Positions 26,771-35,042 of a DNA stretch of 64,000 nucleotides are shown here, piece after piece; the stretch's first letter is position 1, and every line of letters begins with the position of its first letter. The notes under the pieces were generated by a model, which worked only from the letters and a program-made list of their open reading frames with translations, was not told the origin of the DNA and searched no databases. A program made the position numbers and the translations under genes. The stretch is from an uncultured Prevotellaceae bacterium (GTDB lineage: Bacteria; Bacteroidota; Bacteroidia; Bacteroidales; Bacteroidaceae): positions 1 to 64,000 of the forward strand of contig OMXV01000014.1 of the NCBI GenBank assembly GCA_900315075.1, read 5' to 3'.

Positions 26771-27275
26771 AATTGCTCTGAAATGGTTGTTTATCGTAAC
26801 TCAACTTTCGCAAGTATATATTTCGTTCTTAGCAATGGTTTTCATAGATTTGACGTTTCATTCTTCTCTGGCCGAATGGCCTTACTCCACTTACTCCTTT
26901 CCTCCGTAGAATATTCATCATGTCATTTTCCTGCCTCTTTTGATATTTCTACGGAGGTGAGGAGTTACAGGAGGAGCCTTGTTCGTCTGCCATAATTTAA
27001 GCGCCATCTTTCATTTATAATTCAAAAATTTAACATTTGTTATAGTTATCCAGCGTGACAAAAGTAGTTATTATATCATTATTTTTACTATCTTTGCTCT
27101 GTCTGAAGAATTTCCACATATAATACTTACTCAACTTTCGCAAGCTTCAAAAACTAATCATATCACTCCCTTCGCCCTTCGGAGAGGGGTTGGGGGTGAG
27201 ACTAAAAACTAAAGACTTCTTTTGAATTTTTATCCCGATGTTACTATATTGTCGTAAACAAAAAAACATACTACA

Positions 27276-27653
27276 ATGAATGAATTAAGCAACAGAGAAC
27301 TTCAATTAGCAATCAACAAAGTGTGCTTCTCTCAAGACTTCAAGTTTTTCTTTATTTACAAACATCACTACTGTCCTAACGATATGACGTTGGTCGTAGA
27401 GGGTGACCCACGAGGAGAAACCCAAGAAGCCAAGAAACATTTCAGTCTGTCACTCCTCATCCGCCATTACGGCTATGATGATCATTCCAACAGAGGTGTT
27501 TCAAAATATGACGATTTGCAGGACTACTACCCGGGGAAGTTCGACTTCACCACAGAACATCTTGACACTGTGCTTGAATACTTCAGAATCAACAAGCCGG
27601 AACTCTACGAGAAATATATGGACGGCGTACAATTCTACCTCGGGAAAAAATAG
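27276..27653 (+). CDS. Hypothetical protein
   Basis: 125 residues, no signal peptide or membrane segment. MNELSNRELQLAINKVCFSQDFKFFF, PRGETQEAKKHFSLSLLIRHYGYDDH and TVLEYFRINKPELYEKYMDG give it a typical soluble alpha/beta look. I do not recognise a family. It is an isolated plus-strand gene; TTAGAC repeats follow the stop codon and a hairpin lies ~85 bases downstream. Confidence 0.6.
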   Translation: MNELSNRELQLAINKVCFSQDFKFFFIYKHHYCPNDMTLVVEGDPRGETQEAKKHFSLSLLIRHYGYDDHSNRGVSKYDDLQDYYPGKFDFTTEHLDTVLEYFRINKPELYEKYMDGVQFYLGKK

Positions 27654-27739
27654 TTTAGACGCTACACGTTAGACCTTAGAGCCAAATTATGTCTAATTTA
27701 CTGAAGTTTCCCACCCTCACAAATTACGTAAAAGTTTTA

Positions 27740-27770
27740 TTATCACGAATTTAAGAGATTCGTGATAAAA
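27740..27770. terminator. Hairpin between converging genes
   Basis: TTATCACGAAT and ATTCGTGATAA arms with a 7-base loop and flanking A/T runs, downstream of the 27.3 kb gene. Confidence 0.65.
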
Positions 27771-27789
27771 AAGGTGGGAAAGATCAGTA

Positions 27790-27815
27790 ATTAACTACGG
27801 ATTTCCGTAGTTAAT
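27790..27815 (-). terminator. Hairpin overlapping the stop codon of the 27.8 kb gene
   Basis: ATTAACTACGG-ATTT-CCGTAGTTAAT, an 11-bp stem that includes the TAA stop of the minus-strand gene. Confidence 0.55.
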
Positions 27816-28995
27816 CCCACACGTAAATCCAATAGTCTGACTGGATGGCCATTAAGACAGAGCCGATTTCGCGAAGGATGAAATACTGTACACTCTCGCC
27901 GCCATAGAGTCGGACGTAAAGTTCCAGACCTTCTTCCGTGGCTACCATACAATGGATTTCCGGAGCATGGGGCATGAAGTCACCCTCGTCGTCAACAAAC
28001 CAGATGGACTGACCCTCTTGATAGGTGGCAGGATCGACATCACCATGGAACTCCCAGGAAGAAGCCACGTCACCCTCGGCGATGCATACTAAAGCAGCAA
28101 GCGCATCGGAACCCTCGTTTTCAAACTGCACGGCATAGAATTCACGCTCAGCAGTGGGAAGCGATGCCAACCACTGTGTCTGCTTGATTTTCCGACCGCC
28201 ATAGTAGGTACTGATGATGCGTTGGGCGTCGGCACTGGCCCTACGGATAGGCTCACCTTCCTTCCAACGGCTATACTGGAGCAGGGTATGGTTTTTAAAG
28301 AAACTGCTTTTCACCACCCATGGTGAAGCCTCCATGTCTTCATAGCCACGGAACATTTTGCTGACCACCGATGGAGTGTTGAGTTTGAAAAGAAATTCAT
28401 CTTCATCCCTGATGACCACACCTTCATCGTCGGTCTTCCGGTCGCGATTTTTCGATGCCAGGCGCACACTATTCTGATGGGGCTTGAAAATCATCTGGTT
28501 GTAAAGGCTGGGATTCAACCCTTCCTCATGGTCGATGACCACATCGAAAATATTTTTCGCCTTGTTCATGTTACGTACAGGCAGTGGACGCTCCGAGAGT
28601 GTGATGTCTTTGCTTTGGGTTTTTCTTAGTCCTAAATTAGAAATAGTTTCCCAATACATACCCTCTGGCAAATCATTCAGTTTCACCTCTTGTGCTTTTA
28701 CATCGTTGCCGTCGGGTAAAAACATGATGATTTCACGCTTATCCTGTGTCGCAACAGCCATTGCAAAACCCAAACTACCAGCCTGCTGATTGGGATAGAC
28801 CAGATATCTTTGCGGCAGTTGCCCACTGTTATGCCTCAAGCCCTCGAAGCGCGTCAGGATGCTCTCCGCACGGTCGGCATACCAGTTCTCTGCCTCCGAC
28901 ATCTTTTCATAGTCAATATCATCTTGTGCCCATGCCATCCCCGTGACGGCCAGCATTATCATCACAATAGTGTAAAAGCGAAATTTCATGTTCAT
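27811..28995 (-). CDS. Secreted protein of unknown function
   Basis: 394 residues from MNMKFRFYTIVM, chosen because MKFRFYTIVMIMLAVTGMAWAQ is a signal peptide; the longer frame to 29049 adds an unlikely extension. The mature part has FLPDGNDVKAQEV, YWETISNLGLRK, VVIDHEEGLNPSLYNQMIF and a C-terminal beta region (YVRLYGGESVQYFILREIGSVL). No recognised family. Position immediately downstream of the phage-like cluster on the same strand, but the signal peptide suggests a host envelope protein. Confidence 0.7.
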   Translation of the reverse strand: MNMKFRFYTIVMIMLAVTGMAWAQDDIDYEKMSEAENWYADRAESILTRFEGLRHNSGQLPQRYLVYPNQQAGSLGFAMAVATQDKREIIMFLPDGNDVKAQEVKLNDLPEGMYWETISNLGLRKTQSKDITLSERPLPVRNMNKAKNIFDVVIDHEEGLNPSLYNQMIFKPHQNSVRLASKNRDRKTDDEGVVIRDEDEFLFKLNTPSVVSKMFRGYEDMEASPWVVKSSFFKNHTLLQYSRWKEGEPIRRASADAQRIISTYYGGRKIKQTQWLASLPTAEREFYAVQFENEGSDALAALVCIAEGDVASSWEFHGDVDPATYQEGQSIWFVDDEGDFMPHAPEIHCMVATEEGLELYVRLYGGESVQYFILREIGSVLMAIQSDYWIYVWD

Positions 28996-29050
28996 AATCG
29001 GTCGGTAATTTGTGAAGTAGGTAATAAAATGGTATAAATAAAGGAACAAT

Positions 29051-29080
29051 TCCCTCGTGAGTCGGTTACCTCACGAGGGG
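29051..29080 (-). terminator. Hairpin downstream of the small membrane protein gene
   Basis: CCCTCGTGA and TCACGAGGG arms, followed on the minus strand by AATTGTTCC; it separates the 29.1 kb gene from the 27.8 kb gene. Confidence 0.5.
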
Positions 29081-29121
29081 ACTGTCCCCAGTGAGGTGTC
29101 CCCATAAATAATTAATGGATT

Positions 29122-29346
29122 TTAGGCACTAAAGCCTTTGGTACTGATGGTTTTCTTAATGTCACCAATGTTCATCTCTGAATAACCATTTTTGTGCAGT
29201 TGTTCTGCGGCGGCTTTTTCAACTTCATCCTCCTGCGCATTGTTTTTATAGTTGAAAGCCTTACCTTTCAGTTCGGCAATGCCCCATCCAACAAGTGCAG
29301 CGGCGACGAAAACCGCAAATCCGATAATAATTGAAAATGTATTCAT
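29122..29346 (-). CDS. Small single-span membrane protein
   Basis: 74 residues from MNTFSIIIGF; the upstream extension to 29418 translates an AACTCCTAA repeat. One transmembrane segment (IIIGFAVFVAAALVGWGIAE) is followed by a charged cytoplasmic tail (AQEDEVEKAAAEQLHKNGYS). Function unknown. It has a separate candidate promoter (29501-29508, TACTTTTG), so it may not belong to the phage-like operon. Confidence 0.6.
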   Translation of the reverse strand: MNTFSIIIGFAVFVAAALVGWGIAELKGKAFNYKNNAQEDEVEKAAAEQLHKNGYSEMNIGDIKKTISTKGFSA

Positions 29347-29415
29347 GTTTTTTAAGGAGTTTAGGAGTTTAGGAGTTTGGACAATTCCTTTTAGGGAGTT
29401 CAGGAGTTCAGACAG
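29347..29415. repeat. G-poor AACTCCTA-type leader array
   Basis: On the minus strand AAACTCCTAAACTCCTAAAC runs up to the start codon at 29346; it is nearly free of G. Confidence 0.6.
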
Positions 29416-29500
29416 CACCTACACTGCTATCGAAGCAATTAACTCGTTTACTTGTCAACTCATCAACTTGTATTCTCGTATCTTTAAACTATATTTTCTG

Positions 29501-29508
29501 CAAAAGTA
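29501..29508 (-). promoter_or_regulatory. Candidate -7 element for the 29.1 kb gene
   Basis: TACTTTTG followed by CAG on the minus strand, ~155 bases upstream of the start. No clear -33 box. Confidence 0.45.
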
Positions 29509-29609
29509 CTGCTTTTTTTTTAGTAAAGCAAGCTTTGCGCGGAATTTTTTGAAGATTCGAACAGTCCTAAAAGTCCATAGACAAGAAGAGAATAATAACT
29601 CCCCTTCCC

Positions 29610-30077
29610 CTACACCACCTCCATCCTCTTTTTAGGCTTTTTGATTCTTGGAGTGAGGCTGACGATGAACTGCTGGCGGATGTCCTGGGCACGCTGATAC
29701 CAGAGGTTTGCACTCTCGGGGGCCACGATGCGGAGCCATTCGGTGAGGACCACCGCCTTCATATATTCCATTGCCTGTACTTGCCAGAGCCTGACGGTGT
29801 TCTCACTCACCGCCACGTCAGGTCTGACACTAAGCATATAGCGCTGTGGTGTTTCCAATGCCAAATGTGGTAGTGTATAAGGTTGCAAGATATCACACAC
29901 CTCGTGGAAAGCCATGTTGATGGCAGAGGAAAGTAGAGGTTCGTCCACCTCCATGACAGCCAAACGCTCATAGTTCTCCACTGCCTGTTCACTTTTCACA
30001 GCCATGTAGGCGGAAGTCATGGCCACTTGTCTGAGGATATCGTGGATGTCGATGTCGATTTTACGCAGCATGTTCAT
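29610..30077 (-). CDS. Phage-like hypothetical protein
   Basis: 155 residues, mostly helical (MRKIDIDIHDILRQVAMTSAYMAV-like start, YMKAVVLTEWLRIVAPESANLWYQRAQDIRQQFI), ending in a basic tail (RIKKPKKRMEVV). It starts 17 bases inside the holin-like gene upstream, so the two are translationally coupled. Last gene of the capsid/tail cluster; role unknown. A size and helical content like a tail-associated or lysis accessory protein would fit, but this is only context. Confidence 0.65.
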   Translation of the reverse strand: MNMLRKIDIDIHDILRQVAMTSAYMAVKSEQAVENYERLAVMEVDEPLLSSAINMAFHEVCDILQPYTLPHLALETPQRYMLSVRPDVAVSENTVRLWQVQAMEYMKAVVLTEWLRIVAPESANLWYQRAQDIRQQFIVSLTPRIKKPKKRMEVV

Positions 30078-30345
30078 TATTATCCTTTTTGTCTTTGGTA
30101 TCTTTGTTGAGATGATTTTCTTTGTTGAAATTGTTGATATTCGACTTGAGGTCGCCGAGTTTTGTTCGGAAATAGACGCTTACTCCGAAAATCGAGCCTG
30201 CATAGGTGAGTGCCTGGGCAACATACCATAGTACGCCCTGACCGATGTCACCATCATTCTTAAAAAACGACAGAAATGCCAGGATGATTCCCGATACGAT
30301 CATCGCAACGGCACTGCCATATTGTATCCAGTCCTTTTTTTGCAT
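30061..30345 (-). CDS. Holin-like membrane protein
   Basis: 94 residues from MQKKDWIQYGSA; the upstream extension to 30417 translates a TTCAATTTTC repeat leader. Two membrane segments (GSAVAMIVSGIILAFLSFF and GVLWYVAQALTYAGSIFGVSVYF) are followed by a charged tail (KDTKDKKDNNEHAA). Size, topology and location right after the tail-fibre gene match small phage holins. Alternatively a generic small membrane protein. Confidence 0.6.
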   Translation of the reverse strand: MQKKDWIQYGSAVAMIVSGIILAFLSFFKNDGDIGQGVLWYVAQALTYAGSIFGVSVYFRTKLGDLKSNINNFNKENHLNKDTKDKKDNNEHAA

Positions 30346-30492
30346 TATTGAAAATTGAAGATTGAAGATTGAGGATTGAAAATTGAGGATGAAGGGAAGA
30401 TATAGGGACATTACCATTGTGAACGGCAGAGGTAATCTCTTACCCCTTGTCCCTTACCTCTTTCCTCTAAAAATTACTCTAACAACTGACAA
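30346..30492. repeat. Spacer arrays between tail fibre and holin-like genes
   Basis: In sense (minus) order: C-poor TTAGAGGAAAGAGGTAAGGG-type sequence after the tail-fibre stop, ending GAGATTACC; then a G-poor AATCTTCAATTTTC array up to the next start. No -7 promoter motif seen. Confidence 0.7.
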
Positions 30493-33400
30493 CTACACCA
30501 CCGTTCCCGTGGCATCCACCCATGTCACGCTCCTTGTCACTTCACCGGTTATTATGTCGGTGCTCTCCGTAATCTTGCTCGCCCATATCGGCTTGCCGTT
30601 TGGCGGCGTGCCGCTGCCAAGGCTTGTGTCGAAATAGCAGTAGCCCACCTCGATGTTTGTGGGTCGCTGTGCTGTCGTTCCTGCAGCACGCTCATTGGGG
30701 AAAACCTTCGCATTGATTGCATCAAGCGTCACGCACTTTTGCGGGTCGTAATAGATTGCCCCGCCGCGGCCTGACAGGTAGTTCGCACGTACATTGTCGA
30801 AAGTAACCTTGCCGGCATTATTCGATGACAGGTCGAGAATGTTGCCTTCAGATGGTTTCTGAGTGTTCACGTCGGTATCGCGAAGGATGATGCTTGTCGC
30901 CTCGCGACCGCCGCTGTTGAAGTCGGCAAACACACTGCCTGTGAGAAGTTCCAAGCAACACTCTTCCATTATCCACGCACCGCGCTTGCACGAGACAGTG
31001 CGCGTCACGGCACCATATCCGCTGTCCTCACTGCCGCCGTACATCGCCATGTCGTACAATTGTGTGATACGGCTCTTGCGCAATGTCACCGTGCTCAGGT
31101 CGTGGGAGTCGCTGTTGTCACCCTCAAACAGGTAGCCGCCCTCTATCTGGCAACCATCAAACAGCAGGTCGGCATAGCCCGTGGTGGTCACGCTCTCGCC
31201 GTCGATGGTGCGCGTCACGTTCCTAATCTCATGCAAACCGATAGCCACCGACGTATATCGTCCCTGGCGGATGCGGCAGTTGCGGAACACTGCCTGCCAG
31301 ATACCCTGGGGATAGAACACATGGGCACCTATGCCGGCACATTCGCGCTGCGCAATGTCGCAGTTCTCAAAAGTCCAGCCAGTGCCGCTGTTTACGTTCA
31401 CCATCACGTCGCGGCTGCGAAGATTCCTCACCGTTATGTCGTGGCCAAGGTGGTCCTTGCCGTCGAAATCCTCAAAGAAGCCTTGTAAGTCGATGTTGTC
31501 AAGCAGGATATTCTCTGACGTGTTACCGAAGGCAAACGCCTTCATACAGGAGTCGGAACATGAGAATGCCACATTGCTGCTACTGCCGAATTCACCCGCC
31601 ACGCTGCTGTTGTCGCGGTCGCGAAGCACACGAAGGGTTAGGTTACGAAGCACGCAGTTCTTTGCCGCTCCCAGGTTGAACGCAGTCACAAGCGTAGCGC
31701 CATGACTTGTCGGGGTGAACATCGTATGGGCACGGTAGAACAGCACGCCTTTCCCACCATCGATGGTGAATCCCTCAGCCGCGCTTATTCCAGTGATGTA
31801 GTCCTGGTCAATCTGGTTGGCGCCGACAGGTTTCAGTTTGCGGACATCGTAGGCATTGCCATTCCAGATACAAACCTTGCCTGTGCCGTAGGTATCAATC
31901 TTGTTGTCAGCGAAACGACCGAGGTCGCCAATGTAGTAGATACGGTCAGACAGACGCATGTCTCCCTTCACCTTTCCACCCACTGTCGAGGCGAGACAGT
32001 CATGGATGGCCTTCGTGAAATCGGTCATCAGCGTGGTGATGTCAACAAATGCAGACTGGCTATTAACCCAGATGTAGCTGTGCCGACGGCTCTGACCTGT
32101 GGCCTCCGGCGTGAAGTCCGTGCCACTGGTAGGTGAGACAACACCGGCTACGTCGGGGTCGTCCTCTAAATGTATGTCGGAAAACACGCAGTCGGTGCGT
32201 GGTTTGTAGGTGGCTACACCATTCACAGGCTTGGTGGTCCACTCATAGAAGTTGCCCCACTTCTTGTAATACTTGGTCGTGCCGCCGTCAACCACCTTCA
32301 GCACAAAGCAACCATGGTGGGTGCTGTACAACACATCGTCGGTGGTGAACTGCATTTCCACACCGTGTTTGTGGATGATACGCTCAGAGGGCATGAACAC
32401 CTCGCCGTCATACGAACCGCTCTGGATGGTGATTTCATCGTCTATCTCACCGTTGAAACATCTCAGCGGCCAGTCGTAGTAAGCTGTGCCCCACTTCACC
32501 TGAGCCTGCTTCTCAGCGCTTTCACGCACCAATTGCCCGTCCATTACAAGGTAGTACTCCGGTCTCAACGGGTCTTGGAAATCAGGCTCTCCGAAGCCAC
32601 GGAAGATCGGAGTATTCGGAATATTCGGAATACTCGGAGTATTCGGAGTACTCTGATCACTCGGATTACTCTGATCACTCGGATTATTCTGAGTATTCTG
32701 ATCACCACCAAGCAGTATCATTTCCTGGCCATTCCATCGCAGGAGGCGGTTTCCCTCAGTATCGACATAAAGGACATCGGTGCGGGGCATCTCTGCCTCG
32801 ACGAGTGTGCCACTACGATGATAGAGCACATGGGCTGTGCCATGCCAGGCATACCCTGCAAAAGTGCTGGGCAGATTGCCGTCATCGGCCCAGATATTGA
32901 CGAACCGGAGTTCATGGATGCCATTCTCCATCATCAGGTCACTGATGGCAGCCTGTCGTGCTGCTCGTTCTGCAAGGATATCCGACTCTCTTGCTTCTCG
33001 CTCTGTAGCAATGGCGGCTTCTCGTGCGGCTTGTTCTGCGGCGATGGCAGCTTGGCGCGCTTCCTGCTCAGCGGTGATGGCAGCTTCTCGGGCGGCTTGT
33101 TCTGCGGCGATAGCGGCTTGGCGGGTTTCTATTTCTGTCAGAATGAGTGAATCGATATACTGCTGGATTTCTGGTACTTTATCAAGCGTGATGGGTCCTG
33201 TGATGAAATCATCATAATGCAACGCCTCGGAAAGTGACTGTCCCTCGCTGAGCAATGTCCATACGCCATGCGTCAGACAGGCATAGAGGGCGAGTTGATC
33301 GACAGTGGTACCCACAATGGCCCACTGTCCTCGATGTGGTGATGGATGGACACGCTGCAGTGCCTCGATAGTGTCAAAGAGTCCACAGTCCATACCACGG

Positions 33401-33558
33401 AGGTGCCTATAGACGAGTGTTCCCTCGACATAGACAGTTCGTTTAAACCGTGCATGCTGTGCCACGGTAAGGCTTCCTCCCACCATAAGGTCGTTGTCGA
33501 TGGCGATATCGCCTTCATGATGGAACAGCCGATAGTTGTTGATTGAAGGTTTTAGCAT
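30493..33558 (-). CDS. Phage tail fibre/tailspike-like protein
   Basis: 1021 residues. The N-terminal ~130 residues are probably the virion-attachment part (IDNDLMVGGSLTVAQHARFKRT). A long heptad-like coiled coil follows (~140-205; AAIAAEQAAREAAI repeated), then a WNGQEM domain. A low-complexity linker (NPSDQSNPSDQSTPNTP, ~285-315) is encoded by the 9-bp repeat family (32603-32700). The C-terminal half has right-handed beta-helix features (NCVLRNLTLRVLRD, NILLDNIDLQGF, LFDGCQIEGG) and a terminal domain (TAQRPTNIEVGYCYFDTSLG) common at the end of Bacteroidales phage fibres. Probable host-recognition protein. Confidence 0.8.
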   Translation of the reverse strand: MLKPSINNYRLFHHEGDIAIDNDLMVGGSLTVAQHARFKRTVYVEGTLVYRHLRGMDCGLFDTIEALQRVHPSPHRGQWAIVGTTVDQLALYACLTHGVWTLLSEGQSLSEALHYDDFITGPITLDKVPEIQQYIDSLILTEIETRQAAIAAEQAAREAAITAEQEARQAAIAAEQAAREAAIATEREARESDILAERAARQAAISDLMMENGIHELRFVNIWADDGNLPSTFAGYAWHGTAHVLYHRSGTLVEAEMPRTDVLYVDTEGNRLLRWNGQEMILLGGDQNTQNNPSDQSNPSDQSTPNTPSIPNIPNTPIFRGFGEPDFQDPLRPEYYLVMDGQLVRESAEKQAQVKWGTAYYDWPLRCFNGEIDDEITIQSGSYDGEVFMPSERIIHKHGVEMQFTTDDVLYSTHHGCFVLKVVDGGTTKYYKKWGNFYEWTTKPVNGVATYKPRTDCVFSDIHLEDDPDVAGVVSPTSGTDFTPEATGQSRRHSYIWVNSQSAFVDITTLMTDFTKAIHDCLASTVGGKVKGDMRLSDRIYYIGDLGRFADNKIDTYGTGKVCIWNGNAYDVRKLKPVGANQIDQDYITGISAAEGFTIDGGKGVLFYRAHTMFTPTSHGATLVTAFNLGAAKNCVLRNLTLRVLRDRDNSSVAGEFGSSSNVAFSCSDSCMKAFAFGNTSENILLDNIDLQGFFEDFDGKDHLGHDITVRNLRSRDVMVNVNSGTGWTFENCDIAQRECAGIGAHVFYPQGIWQAVFRNCRIRQGRYTSVAIGLHEIRNVTRTIDGESVTTTGYADLLFDGCQIEGGYLFEGDNSDSHDLSTVTLRKSRITQLYDMAMYGGSEDSGYGAVTRTVSCKRGAWIMEECCLELLTGSVFADFNSGGREATSIILRDTDVNTQKPSEGNILDLSSNNAGKVTFDNVRANYLSGRGGAIYYDPQKCVTLDAINAKVFPNERAAGTTAQRPTNIEVGYCYFDTSLGSGTPPNGKPIWASKITESTDIITGEVTRSVTWVDATGTVV
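32603..32700. repeat. Translated 9-bp array in the tail-fibre gene
   Basis: About ten units of the TCGGAGTAT/TCGGATTAC family in frame, giving Asn/Ser-Thr/Pro/Asp-Pro/Gln tripeptides. Same family as 8891-9026. Confidence 0.85.
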
Positions 33559-33735
33559 TATTATTAGATTGATAATTGAAGATTGAAAATTGAAGATTGA
33601 AAATTGAAGATTGAAAATTGAAGATTGAGATTTATGAATATTGGGATGATTTGGGATTGATTAGGGGGAGTATTCTCTAACCTCTTACCTCTAACCACCC
33701 ACCTCTAAGGATTCTCTAACCACTCACCTCTGAGG
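33559..33735. repeat. Spacer arrays between connector and tail-fibre genes
   Basis: Sense (minus) order: C-poor GAGGTGAGTGGTTAGAG units that supply the last codons and stop of the upstream gene, then GGGAGTATTCTC..., then a G-poor AATCTTCAATTTTC heptamer array up to the tail-fibre start. Confidence 0.75.
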
Positions 33736-34309
33736 TCATTTCTGCCGTTAGATGCATGATGTCGTGGAAGAGGGATTTGGGGAGTTCGATACAGTGGTCG
33801 GCATCGAGGTGGGGCTCGGGAACATACAATGCCTTGCGGATGGTCACATTTTCACCTCCGATGCTGGAATAGAGTTCTGCCACCAGACCGAAGGAGTATC
33901 TGACGATGGCTGCCACAGGGCGGTTGGGATTTCCCCTGACACCGGGAAAGCGACTCGACTGGAGGTCGTACTCGGGCGACTCCTCGGTGATGATATGTGC
34001 CGGGCGCTGCCAGTCGCTCAGTTGGATGCTGGCCAATCGGAGGAAGTCGTCGGGCAAGGGCATAAAAGCCATCCCCACACCGGGACGTTGTTTCCAGGAG
34101 AGTTTTCCCGACAGTGGTCGGAGGGTGTCGATAGCGGCAAGGGGTGCGGTGAGGAGCACCTGTCTGACTGCCATAGGCAACATAGTGGCGATCATGCGGT
34201 TGATGGAGAGCGTGGGTTCATCGTGCACATCGATGAGCGGCCGACTCTCAGGGCTGTAATTGAGCAGCACCCGCACATGGCTGATAATATGATGAAGGGA
34301 GTAGAGCAT
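33716..34309 (-). CDS. Phage neck/connector-like protein (tentative)
   Basis: 197 residues. The middle (KLSWKQRPGVGMAFMPLPDDFLRLASIQLSDW) and PEYDLQSSRFPGVRGNPNRPVAAIVRY look like phage head-tail connector proteins in size and in position, two genes after the capsid. I know no exact family. Its last residues (TSEVSG) and stop codon are encoded by the GAGGTGA repeat, so the C-terminus may have been replaced by array DNA. Confidence 0.6.
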   Translation of the reverse strand: MLYSLHHIISHVRVLLNYSPESRPLIDVHDEPTLSINRMIATMLPMAVRQVLLTAPLAAIDTLRPLSGKLSWKQRPGVGMAFMPLPDDFLRLASIQLSDWQRPAHIITEESPEYDLQSSRFPGVRGNPNRPVAAIVRYSFGLVAELYSSIGGENVTIRKALYVPEPHLDADHCIELPKSLFHDIMHLTAEMTSEVSG

Positions 34310-34431
34310 GAGGAAGTTAGGAGTTAGAAGTTAGAAGTTAGAAGTTAGGAGTTAGAAGTTAGGAGTTTTTAGCGGCGACGGCGGAACCGTCGCATCCTGC
34401 CACTGACCACTCACCTCTATACTACCACCTA
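34310..34431. repeat. Spacer: C-poor stretch, REP hairpin, G-poor array
   Basis: Sense (minus) order: TGATAGGTGGTAGTATAGAGG after the stop, a REP-like hairpin (34375-34393, GCGACGG-...-CCGTCGC), then AACTCCTAACTTCTAAC heptamers without G up to the start codon at 34309. The clearest single example of the spacer layout. Confidence 0.8.
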
Positions 34432-34818
34432 TCACGGTGGCATGCCATCGATGGCGATGCCGTGGTTTTTAGCTGCATTGAGAAGGTCTTCGGGTGTGCG
34501 CATTGCAGTGCGCGAAAGACCGGTCAATTGTGCCAGTTGCTCTTTGGCATCGTCGAAGTCGGTGAAAACAAGGTGGCGAATACGGTCGCCCTTCTTGACA
34601 TTGTCGGCGGGTGACAGTGGACGTGGCGGTTCTTTCTCTGGCATCCGCTCAAACAATTTTCCAAAATAGGGATGTTGCTCAATGGCTCGCTGAAGGAGCG
34701 GGTCGTCAACGGTGAGAAAACTCTCACCGAGTGTGGTGGGTGTGAACACCAGATGGTGCTTCACACCCCTCACCCTGACGTTGATGGTGAGCTCGGTTGG
34801 GGAATGATAGGTGGACAT
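34432..34818 (-). CDS. Phage-like hypothetical protein next to capsid
   Basis: 128 residues, soluble. An N-terminal beta segment (ELTINVRVRGVKHHLVFTPTTLGESFL) is followed by a charged linker and a helical C-terminus with an SAP-like feel (LTGLSRTAMRTPEDLLNAAKNHGI). Directly downstream of the capsid gene, where head-completion or decoration proteins sit. Family not recognised. Confidence 0.6.
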   Translation of the reverse strand: MSTYHSPTELTINVRVRGVKHHLVFTPTTLGESFLTVDDPLLQRAIEQHPYFGKLFERMPEKEPPRPLSPADNVKKGDRIRHLVFTDFDDAKEQLAQLTGLSRTAMRTPEDLLNAAKNHGIAIDGMPP

Positions 34819-35042
34819 GGCGATTGAAAATTGAAAATTGAGGATTGAAGGGTAGTTAAAGAGTAGTTAAAAGGGAGTTAAAGGGACAATACTATTGAAG
34901 ATTGAAGATTGAAAATTGAGGATTATTGTTATATCGTTATATCATTATATCATTATATCATTATATCGTTATGTCGTTATGACGTTATGACGAAACACTT
35001 CTAACTTTTAACTCCTAACTTCAAACTTCTAACTCCTAACTA
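34819..35042. repeat. Three-part spacer after the capsid gene
   Basis: Sense (minus) order: TTAGGAGTTAGAAG units starting at the capsid stop codon, an 8-bp ATAACGATATAATG block, then G-poor CAATTTTCAATCTTC units to the next start. Same three families in the same order as 11424-11692. Confidence 0.8.

Noticed and set aside
30383-33546. Long plus-strand frames opposite the tail-fibre gene
   Set aside because: Shadow frames caused by high codon bias on the opposite strand; no starts with leaders, no domains.
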